A stretch of 53,754 nt of DNA from an uncultured Clostridia bacterium (GTDB lineage: Bacteria; Bacillota; Clostridia; Christensenellales; Aristaeellaceae). The stretch is taken from contig CAKTZR010000020.1 of assembly GCA_934636105.1 (NCBI GenBank), positions 1 through 53,754 on the forward strand, read 5' to 3'. Positions 24,851 to 31,638 of the stretch are shown piece by piece. Each line of letters starts with the position of its first letter. Position 1 is the first letter of the stretch. The position numbers and the translations under genes were made by a program. The notes beneath the pieces are model-generated. The model was not told the origin of the DNA and ran no database searches. It saw only the letters and a program-made list of their open reading frames with translations.

Positions 24851-25330
24851 ATGTTTTACACGAAAAAAATGCTGGAGGAGAACAGAATTCGTCTGCGGCG
24901 GGAGCTTTTCAAAATGCTGCTGGCGATGCTGCCGTTTCTCGTGGTGTGCATTGCAGGCTTTGCGGCGTGCAATCAAACCGTCTGCACGCTGGGGCTGGTT
25001 CTGGCTTGTGCCGCGGCGATTTTCGTCGGCGATCTGTATGTGATGCCTGCGGTTCGATATGGCAAATTTCTCCGCGAATTGTTCAGCGGATTGACACGGA
25101 AAACGGCCGGCGCGCTGGTGCGCATCGGCAGCGAGGATATATATGAAGACGGCGTGATTTTTCGCGAGCTGATTCTCAATATTTATGAGGACATGGCGCC
25201 GGAAGGCGAGCGTCGGTTCCTGATTGAGCCGGGCATGCCGGTAGATATGACGCTGATTGGCCGCGATGTTGCGGTGACGAGTCACGACAAGGTGGTGCTG
25301 GCCGTTGAGCCGCTGGGAGGAAAAGCATGA
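24851..25330 (+). CDS. hypothetical two-helix membrane protein
   Basis: A 159-residue protein with a basic N-terminus, two hydrophobic segments (about 22-42 and 46-66) and a C-terminal soluble domain of about 90 residues with alternating beta-type patterns. I recognise no family. AAAGGAG precedes the ATG. Its stop overlaps the next start (ATGA at 25327-25330), so it is translationally coupled to the DUF6056-like gene and may form a pair with it. Confidence 0.65.
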   Translation: MFYTKKMLEENRIRLRRELFKMLLAMLPFLVVCIAGFAACNQTVCTLGLVLACAAAIFVGDLYVMPAVRYGKFLRELFSGLTRKTAGALVRIGSEDIYEDGVIFRELILNIYEDMAPEGERRFLIEPGMPVDMTLIGRDVAVTSHDKVVLAVEPLGGKA

Positions 25331-26658
25331 CTCGCGTGCGGCAGATTCTCGCCCGATTGGAAGAAAAAACGGCTTTTCGCGCATGCGTTTTCGCTGTGTT
25401 GCTCATGCTGATGGCAGGCACGATGCTTCTGCTGAATGCACACACGCCGCTGCAAATGGACGATTATGATTATTCGTTCAGCTGGAGCACGGGCAAGCCG
25501 CTCTCCGGCGTGGCGGATGTGCTGGCCTCGCAAGCGGCGCATTATCGCCTGTGGGGCGGGCGCAGCGTGGTGCATGCGCTGGCGCAGCTGTTTCTGTATG
25601 CGGGCAAGGGCATTTTCAATGTGGCCAATACGGCGATGTATGTGCTGTTTGTGCTGGAATTATACGTCTTGGCCAAGCCGAAGGGCAGACGTTTTTGCTG
25701 GCCCGTGCTGCTGATGCTTCATACGGCGCTGTTTACGCTGGTTCCGTTTTTCGGCACCGTCTTTCTCTGGCTGGATGGCGCGTGCAATTATCTCTGGGGA
25801 ACGGCGCTGGCGCTTTTGCCGTTGCTCATCGTGCCGAAACTGCTGGATGGGAGCAGGCATGCGGCGCTTGGCGTGATCGGCATTCCGATCTGCTTTTTGA
25901 GCGGCTGGACGAATGAAAACGCGGCCTGCGGTGTGCTGGCGGCGGTCTTTCTGCTGCTTGCGGATAAGCTGCGCCGGAAAGAAAGGCCGCCGATGGCTGC
26001 GTGGCTGTGCTTTGCGGCGCAGGCGGTGGGCGCGGCGGTTATGATTCTCGCGCCGGGCAACTTTGCGCGAGCATCGGCGTATACGTATGATTCCATGGCG
26101 CTGGAAATCGTCAAGCGGTTGATTTGCATTACGGCGTATATGGCAGTTTATGCGGGCGTTCTGCTGGCGGCTCTGCCGCTGACCTATGAAACGGGGCGGG
26201 CACTCAAAGCGCCCATGCGCGGTCGGAAGGCTGCCTGGCTGCTGCTGGCGGCGCTGCTTTGCGCGTATGCCATGGTCGCGTCGCCGGAGCTGTCGGATCG
26301 GTCGTATACCTGTGTCATTGCGCTGTTGCTGGCCGCGCTGGCGACGCTTATCGGCGATCTCGATGCGCATGTGCGCGCGCTTGATGCGGCGAAGCTCTGC
26401 GCCCTGCCGCTTTCCGTTTTCCTGTTGCTTTACGGCGGCTATCAGGCGGTGAAGGACGTTTCTGCTCATGAAACGGCGTGGAACGCGCAGCTTGAAAGCA
26501 TCGAAACGGCGGTGCAAGGCGGCAAAACGGAGGTACAGATTGCGTCCGTGGAAAGCCATTCGCGCTTTACGATGGATATCGTTCTTGAAAAAGATGCGGA
26601 CAGCTGGCCCAACAGCACGCTTTCCAAATGGTTTGGCATTCGGGTGATGGGCAAGTGA
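25327..26658 (+). CDS. DUF6056-like polytopic membrane protein
   Basis: A 443-residue protein with about ten membrane helices. After the first helix comes PLQMDDYDYSFSW, an acidic, aromatic loop like those in DUF6056 and in GtrII/GT-C-type glycosyltransferases, where an aspartate pair near the first outer loop is catalytic. A large C-terminal outer segment follows the last helix. I suspect a GT-C-like enzyme acting on a lipid-linked sugar; that is inference. It is last in the rplI-to-DUF6056 run. Confidence 0.6.
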   Translation: MTRVRQILARLEEKTAFRACVFAVLLMLMAGTMLLLNAHTPLQMDDYDYSFSWSTGKPLSGVADVLASQAAHYRLWGGRSVVHALAQLFLYAGKGIFNVANTAMYVLFVLELYVLAKPKGRRFCWPVLLMLHTALFTLVPFFGTVFLWLDGACNYLWGTALALLPLLIVPKLLDGSRHAALGVIGIPICFLSGWTNENAACGVLAAVFLLLADKLRRKERPPMAAWLCFAAQAVGAAVMILAPGNFARASAYTYDSMALEIVKRLICITAYMAVYAGVLLAALPLTYETGRALKAPMRGRKAAWLLLAALLCAYAMVASPELSDRSYTCVIALLLAALATLIGDLDAHVRALDAAKLCALPLSVFLLLYGGYQAVKDVSAHETAWNAQLESIETAVQGGKTEVQIASVESHSRFTMDIVLEKDADSWPNSTLSKWFGIRVMGK

Positions 26659-26735
26659 AATTGTGTTCTTTTTGTGAAATTGAGCAAAATCGGCGTGTTT
26701 TCCGCATGGAAAGGGCGTTCCGGGCGTTCGCGCGC

Positions 26736-26764
26736 TTGACAAGAAGCTGACAGCTCATTATAAT
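26736..26764 (+). promoter_or_regulatory. perfect-consensus sigma-A promoter of the foldase gene
   Basis: TTGACA (26736-26741), exactly 17 bp, then TATAAT (26759-26764). It predicts strong constitutive expression. Confidence 0.9.
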
Positions 26765-26808
26765 TAGTCGTATATTGCCGAGTAGAGGCTGAAAGGAAGA
26801 GAACGAAC

Positions 26809-28302
26809 ATGAATAAGAGATTCGCGCTGATCGCGATGCTGCTGGCGGCTGTGATGCTGCTTTCTGGCTGCACCCTGATCGGCCATGACGACGAACTCGA
26901 CGGCGCGCAGGTTGTGGCGAAGGTGGAGACGAACCAGGATACCACCGAGATCACCAAGGCGGAATGGGAAGCTTACCGGGATTATCTGGCCAGCTACTAT
27001 CAGCAGTATTATCAGCAGTACTTTGGCGTGACCATGCAGCTGACCGACGACGACGTGAAAGCCTATGGCGATGCCGCCGTGGAGCAGATGATTGAAAGCG
27101 TCGTGCTTCAGGATAAGATGAAGGAACTGGGCTTTGAGCCGCTGCCGGAAGAAGACGCCGCCAACGTGGAGAGCTATGCTGACAGCATGTTCAACTTCTA
27201 TAAGCTGATGATCCGCTATCAGAATTATCCGGATCTGGAGACCGTTGAGGAAGAAGAAGAACGTCTGGCCGCAGCAACGCCCGACGAGGCGACCGGCAGC
27301 GAAGCGACCCAGACCGAGCCGGTGGAGCGCAAGGCGACTGTCACCAACGATCAGCTTGATGAAATGCTCGTCAACGATCTGACCACCGCCGGTTATACCC
27401 GCGATTATTTCGTGCAGAACCAGACGGCCAGCGTGCAGCGCGAGAAGATTCGCGAATATGCTGCCAAGGACGTTGAGGTGACCGACGATCAGGTGAAGGA
27501 AGAATTTGACAAGCGCGTGGCTTCCCAGAAGGAAAGCTATGACGCGAACCCGGCCGGTTATGTGACTGCCGAGAACAACGGCACCACGAACTACTATGTG
27601 CCGGAAGGCTATCGCGGTGTAAAGAACCTGCTCATCCGCTTCAGCGATGAGAAGCAGAGCGAAATCAGCGATCTGAACAGCGCGATTTCCACCGCCAACA
27701 CCACGATCAGCGATGCGCAGAAGCAGCTTGACGACCTCAAGGCCGAGGATACGTCCTCTTATGATGAGGATGCGAAGGCCAGCTATGACGAGCGGGTTGC
27801 AGCGCTGGAGGAGACCCTTGCGACTGCACAGACGACGCTGGACGAGTCCAACGCGAAGCTGGAAACTGCGACCGCCGAGGCTTATGACGAGATTCTGGCG
27901 ACCGCGCAGGATGTTCTGGCGCGTGCGCAGGCTGGCGAGGATTTTGACAGCCTGATCGAGACCTATGGTCAGGATACCGGCATGAACAACGAGCCGAACA
28001 AGAGCCGCGGCTATCTGGTCTGCGATGGTCTGTCCATCTATGAGCAGAGCTTCCAGGATGCCGCGATGGCGCTTGCGAAGGTTGGCGATGTGTCCAGCGA
28101 GCTGGTGAAGACGAGCTATGGCTACCACATCCTCCAGTATGCGACCGATATCGCTGCGGGTGAGGTCGAGTATACCGACGAGATCAAGAGCAATATCTAT
28201 GATTCCATGCTCTCCGATGCGAAGGACGCCGCCTATGAAGCCGCTGTAACCCAGTGGGTTTCTGAAGCCAAGGTGACGACCTATCCGAAGGTCATGAAGT
28301 AA
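26809..28302 (+). CDS. PrsA-like peptidyl-prolyl isomerase lipoprotein with coiled-coil insertion
   Basis: A 497-residue secreted lipoprotein. A signal peptide ends in the lipobox LLSGC (Cys21). A SurA/PrsA-type helical chaperone domain spans about residues 40-245, with an acidic low-complexity loop (145-175). The parvulin domain starts at the strand VKNLLIRF (271-278), and its usual next helix (EILATAQDVLARAQAGEDFDSL) comes only at 361. The 80 residues between look like a two-helix coiled coil rich in A, D, E and S. The domain ends with KTSYGYHILQY. PrsA proteins fold exported proteins at the cell surface. It is monocistronic, with a perfect promoter and a terminator. Confidence 0.85.
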   Translation: MNKRFALIAMLLAAVMLLSGCTLIGHDDELDGAQVVAKVETNQDTTEITKAEWEAYRDYLASYYQQYYQQYFGVTMQLTDDDVKAYGDAAVEQMIESVVLQDKMKELGFEPLPEEDAANVESYADSMFNFYKLMIRYQNYPDLETVEEEEERLAAATPDEATGSEATQTEPVERKATVTNDQLDEMLVNDLTTAGYTRDYFVQNQTASVQREKIREYAAKDVEVTDDQVKEEFDKRVASQKESYDANPAGYVTAENNGTTNYYVPEGYRGVKNLLIRFSDEKQSEISDLNSAISTANTTISDAQKQLDDLKAEDTSSYDEDAKASYDERVAALEETLATAQTTLDESNAKLETATAEAYDEILATAQDVLARAQAGEDFDSLIETYGQDTGMNNEPNKSRGYLVCDGLSIYEQSFQDAAMALAKVGDVSSELVKTSYGYHILQYATDIAAGEVEYTDEIKSNIYDSMLSDAKDAAYEAAVTQWVSEAKVTTYPKVMK

Positions 28303-28316
28303 TTTTCCGGTCTGCG

Positions 28317-28351
28317 AAGGACGCTGCATCAAACAGTGCGGCGTCCTTTTT
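28317..28351 (+). terminator. intrinsic terminator after the foldase gene
   Basis: AAGGACGC (28317-28324) pairs with GCGTCCTT (28341-28348), followed by T residues. Confidence 0.85.
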
Positions 28352-28362
28352 GCGTATTCAAA

Positions 28363-28393
28363 AGAATATCGATGCGCGCTTCTGCCCACAATA
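28363..28393 (+). promoter_or_regulatory. candidate sigma-G promoter of the spoVA operon
   Basis: AGAATA (28363-28368), an 18-bp spacer and CACAATA (28387-28393). The sigma-G pattern in Bacillus is TGAATA then CATACTA at 17-18 bp. spoVA genes are forespore genes under sigma-G there. No sigma-A promoter is visible in this gap. Confidence 0.5.
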
Positions 28394-28419
28394 AACGCAA
28401 AAGGAATGGAGGCGTTGGC

Positions 28420-28473
28420 GTGAAAAAGGGCAGAAAGAATTCGGCAGAGCGGATGGAGGCTGGCGATGAGTAA
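28420..28473 (+). CDS. possible 17-residue ORF ahead of spoVAD
   Basis: A GTG placed behind AAAAGGAATGGAGG begins a 17-codon frame encoding a basic, polar peptide (MKKGRKNSAERMEAGDE). Its TAA overlaps the spoVAD start. It sits where spoVAC is often found. It may be a leader peptide, a remnant, or chance, because spoVAD has its own ribosome binding site inside it. Confidence 0.3.
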   Translation: MKKGRKNSAERMEAGDE

Positions 28474-29503
28474 GCGAATCGGCGCGCAGACTGTGGCTCT
28501 GCCGTCTTGTCCCGGCCTGATCGGTTGGGCCGGTATCGCCGGGCCAAAGGAGCAGGAAGGCCCGTATGGCACAAAGTTCGACCAAATTATCCCGGATGAA
28601 TTGAACGGGGAGCAATCCTTTGAAAGCGCAGAAAGGGCGATGCTCGAACAGGCTATTGCGCTCTGTGCCCGAAAATCGGGCAAGCGGCTGGATGAGGTAC
28701 AGATGCTGCTTTCCGGCGACTTGCTCAATCAGATTATCTCGGCGGGATTTGCGGCGCGCAACCTCGGCATTCCGTTTTACGGCCTATATGGCGCATGTTC
28801 AACAATGTCTGAATCCCTGTCCATCGGCGGTATGCTGGCGGACGGCGGTTTTGCGGATCGATTGATCTGCGCGACGTGCAGCCACTTCTGCACGGCAGAG
28901 CGGCAGTATCGCGCGCCGCTGGAATTGGGCAACCAGCGCACGCCGACGGCGCAATGGACGGTGACGGGCGCTGGCGCTGTGATGGTGGCAGGCGGGGAGA
29001 GCGCCAGACAGGCGAAGGTCGTTTTGACGCATGCAACCTGCGGGCGCGTTGTCGATTTGGGCATCACGGATGCAAACAACATGGGCGCGGCAATGGCGCC
29101 GGCGGCCAGTGAAAGTCTTGCGGCGCACTTTCGTGATCTGGGACGCGGTTTTGCGGATTATGATTTGGTGGTCACGGGCGATTTGGGCCACCTGGGACGC
29201 GACCTGCTGATTGAGCTGCTGCAGGAAAAAAAGATCGACGTGGACGAAAGCAAGCTGTTCGATTGCGGATGCGAAATCTTTTCGGAACGACAGGATACGC
29301 ATTCCGGCGGAAGCGGCTGCGGCTGTTCGGCCAGCATGCTCTGCGCACATTTGCTGCCGGAACTGGCGGCCGGGCGGCTCAGGCGGATCGTGTTCATGGC
29401 GACCGGAGCGCTGCTCAGCCCGACGACGAGCATGCAGGGCGAGAGTGTGCCGGGCGTGGCGCATGCCGTCGTTATCGAGCATCGAGGAGGAAATGAAGCG
29501 TGA
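28466..29503 (+). CDS. spoVAD: stage V sporulation protein AD
   Basis: A 345-residue thiolase-fold protein with the SpoVAD landmarks: WAGIAGPKEQEGPYG near the start, GDLLNQIISAGFAARNLGIPFYGLYGACSTM, and GSGCGCSASM near the end. SpoVAD binds dipicolinic acid and is needed for its uptake into the forespore. GGATGGAGG supports the ATG at 28466. spoVAE follows with a stop/start overlap. Confidence 0.95.
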   Translation: MSKRIGAQTVALPSCPGLIGWAGIAGPKEQEGPYGTKFDQIIPDELNGEQSFESAERAMLEQAIALCARKSGKRLDEVQMLLSGDLLNQIISAGFAARNLGIPFYGLYGACSTMSESLSIGGMLADGGFADRLICATCSHFCTAERQYRAPLELGNQRTPTAQWTVTGAGAVMVAGGESARQAKVVLTHATCGRVVDLGITDANNMGAAMAPAASESLAAHFRDLGRGFADYDLVVTGDLGHLGRDLLIELLQEKKIDVDESKLFDCGCEIFSERQDTHSGGSGCGCSASMLCAHLLPELAAGRLRRIVFMATGALLSPTTSMQGESVPGVAHAVVIEHRGGNEA

Positions 29504-29871
29504 TTGAAATGATCCTGATGCTGGTCAAGGCGTTTTTGGTCGGCGGTCTGCTCTGCGCAATCGGGCAGGTATTGATTCTCAAAACCCAGTTGACAAGTGC
29601 GCGGATTCTGGTTGGTTATGTGACGGCAGGCGTGATTCTCGGCGCGCTGGGACTGTATAAGCCGATCATTGATTTTGCGGGAGCTGGGGCAACGGTTCCT
29701 TTGATGGGCTTTGGCTATGCGTTGGCACATGGCGCGATGGAAAGCGTGAAGGAGACGGGCATTCTCGGCGCGTTTACAGGTGGCGTAACGGCTGCGGCAG
29801 GCGGCATTTCTGCGGCTGTGCTGTTTGGGTATCTTGCGGCGATTCTCTTTAAACCGAAAATGAAAAGTTAA
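29500..29871 (+). CDS. spoVAE: stage V sporulation protein AE
   Basis: A 123-residue protein with three to four membrane helices, including LVKAFLVGGLLCAIGQVLI and the glycine-rich VTAAAGGISAAVLFGYLAAI. It is the SpoVAEb-type subunit of the inner spore membrane channel for dipicolinate. The GTG start overlaps the spoVAD stop (GTGA), and GAGGAGG lies upstream. spoVAC, the usual third channel gene, is not in this operon. Confidence 0.92.
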   Translation: MIEMILMLVKAFLVGGLLCAIGQVLILKTQLTSARILVGYVTAGVILGALGLYKPIIDFAGAGATVPLMGFGYALAHGAMESVKETGILGAFTGGVTAAAGGISAAVLFGYLAAILFKPKMKS

Positions 29872-29873
29872 GT

Positions 29874-29920
29874 AAAGCAGACCGAAAGTCTAAATAGACC
29901 GGCGGTCTGCTTTAAAATTT
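29874..29920 (+). terminator. intrinsic terminator after spoVAE
   Basis: AAAGCAGACCG pairs with CGGTCTGCTTT, with an inner GTCT/AGAC pair. A mixed A/T tract follows. Confidence 0.8.
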
Positions 29921-29956
29921 TGAACGTCGGTTTACGCAAGACCGGGCTGCCGCATA

Positions 29957-29986
29957 TTGCGCTTGAAGGACAAGATGCAGTATAAT
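29957..29986 (+). promoter_or_regulatory. promoter of the dprA-like/methionine operon
   Basis: TTGCGC (29957-29962), an 18-bp spacer and a perfect TATAAT (29981-29986). Only about 30 bases separate it from the first ATG, so there is no room for a SAM or cobalamin riboswitch. Confidence 0.65.
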
Positions 29987-30020
29987 ATTCTATTATGCGG
30001 CAAAAGGAGCGTGAAACGGC

Positions 30021-30941
30021 ATGACGGAAAAATTGATGGAAACCGCATGCGCCAGATTGTGCCTGCTCACGCATATCGCATGGGATGAATCCATGCCAAG
30101 GCCTTTTTCGCGCATGGCTGTTCGGCGCATGCTGGCGTGCGGCGCATTATCCGGCCTTGTGCTGAGGCAGACGGAAGCGCTGCCACAGGCTGCTTATGAA
30201 CGCGCCGAGGTTTTGCTCTCGCGGACACGCGACGCGCTTCTTTGTATGGAGGAATACGAGAAGCAGGGATACCGGCTGATTCTGCCGGAAGACGCGGAAT
30301 GGCCGAAGGCGCTGCGCAAACTCGGTCAGCGGGAACCGCTGTTTCTCTTTATAAAGGGGAATGTGTCGTTGCTCCGGCAACGTGTCGTATCGGTGGCGGG
30401 AAGCCGCGAAATTGCGGAATCGACGCGAACAATGGCCGCGCAGCTGGGCCATATGCTCGCGGCCGAAGATTTTGCGATGGCCTGCGGCGGTGCGCGCGGT
30501 GTGGATCGTGCAGCGCAGGACGCATTGCTGGATGCAGGCGGCAGGCTGATTCTGGTTCCGGCTGTTCCGACGGAACAGGCTTGTGCGCGTGAAAAAGAAG
30601 CTGCGGCATTTCAGGAGGGCAGATTGCTTCTCGTTTGCGAAACCCTGCCGGATGCACCTTTTTCCGCGGCGAAGGCGCTTGCCCGGAATCATACGATTTA
30701 TGCGCTGGGCGAAGCGGCGATTGTTGTTGCGGCGAGAAATGGCGTCGGCGGAAGCTGGCGCGGCGCCACGGCCAGCCTATGCGGCAATTTTTCGCCGGTA
30801 TATGTGCCGGATGGGGACGAAGCGGATTTCGCAGGGAACCGCGCATTATTCGAATATGGCTGTCAGAAAATTGATTTAAGCGGTAAACGAACGATTGCCG
30901 AACAACTGCGCACCGAAGAACAACTGACATTTTTGAAATAG
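30021..30941 (+). CDS. DprA-like Rossmann-fold protein
   Basis: A 306-residue protein with the DprA/Smf core: VVSVAGSREIAESTRTMAAQLG, then ACGGARGVDRAAQDALLDAGG (like SGLARGID in DprA), then LARNHTIYALGEAAIVVAA (like the RNRIIAGLS region). The N-terminal 100 residues are helical, as in DprA. The DprA helicase-loader winged helix at the C-terminus is absent. DprA proteins protect incoming single-stranded DNA and load RecA. A true dprA is usually about 360 residues and lies beside topA. This shorter, more divergent protein sits in front of methionine genes, so its role may differ. Confidence 0.7.
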   Translation: MTEKLMETACARLCLLTHIAWDESMPRPFSRMAVRRMLACGALSGLVLRQTEALPQAAYERAEVLLSRTRDALLCMEEYEKQGYRLILPEDAEWPKALRKLGQREPLFLFIKGNVSLLRQRVVSVAGSREIAESTRTMAAQLGHMLAAEDFAMACGGARGVDRAAQDALLDAGGRLILVPAVPTEQACAREKEAAAFQEGRLLLVCETLPDAPFSAAKALARNHTIYALGEAAIVVAARNGVGGSWRGATASLCGNFSPVYVPDGDEADFAGNRALFEYGCQKIDLSGKRTIAEQLRTEEQLTFLK

Positions 30942-30961
30942 AACAAGGTGGGACAAACACC

Positions 30962-31636
30962 GTGCAAGTGACGCTATCGCAAATCCCCACGCGTGAAATT
31001 CTGCATTTTCTCGGCTGGCATGGAACGCCAATTGAGCCAGGCCTGATGGAGACCATTAAGCGATTCAAAAAGGAATCGCTTTCTCAGATTGAGCCGCGCG
31101 CTGTCGTGCGGCCGTTTGCGCTTTTGCCGAACGGAGAGCTGGAAAACACCAGCTTTCGGCCGCAGGGAAAGGACGTTCCCACTATGCTGGCAACCTGTCA
31201 GAAAGCGGTTTTGCTGGCGGCGACGCTGGGCGCAAGCAGCGAACGATTGCTTCTGCGGGAACAGACGAAGGACGCGGCGGATGCGCTCATTCTCGATGCG
31301 GTGCTCAGCGCGGCGATCGAAGCGGTCTGCGATCAGCTTGAAGCGCAATGGCGGGACAGATTGGCGAAGAATGGGCTGTTTTTGACGGATCGATTCAGCC
31401 CCGGATACGGCGATATGCCGATTGCGCAGTCGAAGGAAATCTGCGAGGTTTTGAATACAGGCCGGGCGATCGGATTGACAGTCAGCCAGAGCGGCATTCT
31501 GATGCCCCGAAAATCGGTGACCGCCATCATGGGCATCAGCAATACGGCGGTTCAGCGCAGGCCGAAGGGCTGCGAGGGCTGCTCAGCACGGACAACCTGC
31601 ACATTGGCCAGACGCGAAAACAAGACGGAGGAATGA
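30962..31636 (+). CDS. methionine synthase activation-domain protein
   Basis: A 224-residue stand-alone version of the MetH C-terminal activation domain. The hallmark RFSPGYGDMPIAQSKEI is present, with the arginine and RFSPGY residues that contact SAM and B12. A terminal Cys-rich segment (CEGCSARTTC) could bind a metal. In E. coli this domain lets flavodoxin and SAM re-methylate inactive cob(II)alamin. The GTG start follows AAGGTGGG. The stop overlaps the sites for metH, which starts three bases later, matching the domain split. Confidence 0.87.
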   Translation: MQVTLSQIPTREILHFLGWHGTPIEPGLMETIKRFKKESLSQIEPRAVVRPFALLPNGELENTSFRPQGKDVPTMLATCQKAVLLAATLGASSERLLLREQTKDAADALILDAVLSAAIEAVCDQLEAQWRDRLAKNGLFLTDRFSPGYGDMPIAQSKEICEVLNTGRAIGLTVSQSGILMPRKSVTAIMGISNTAVQRRPKGCEGCSARTTCTLARRENKTEE

Positions 31637-31638
31637 CG

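Noticed and set aside
29987..30020. A SAM or cobalamin riboswitch for the methionine operon
   Set aside because: Only about 30 bases lie between the promoter and the first ATG, and none of the conserved boxes is present.
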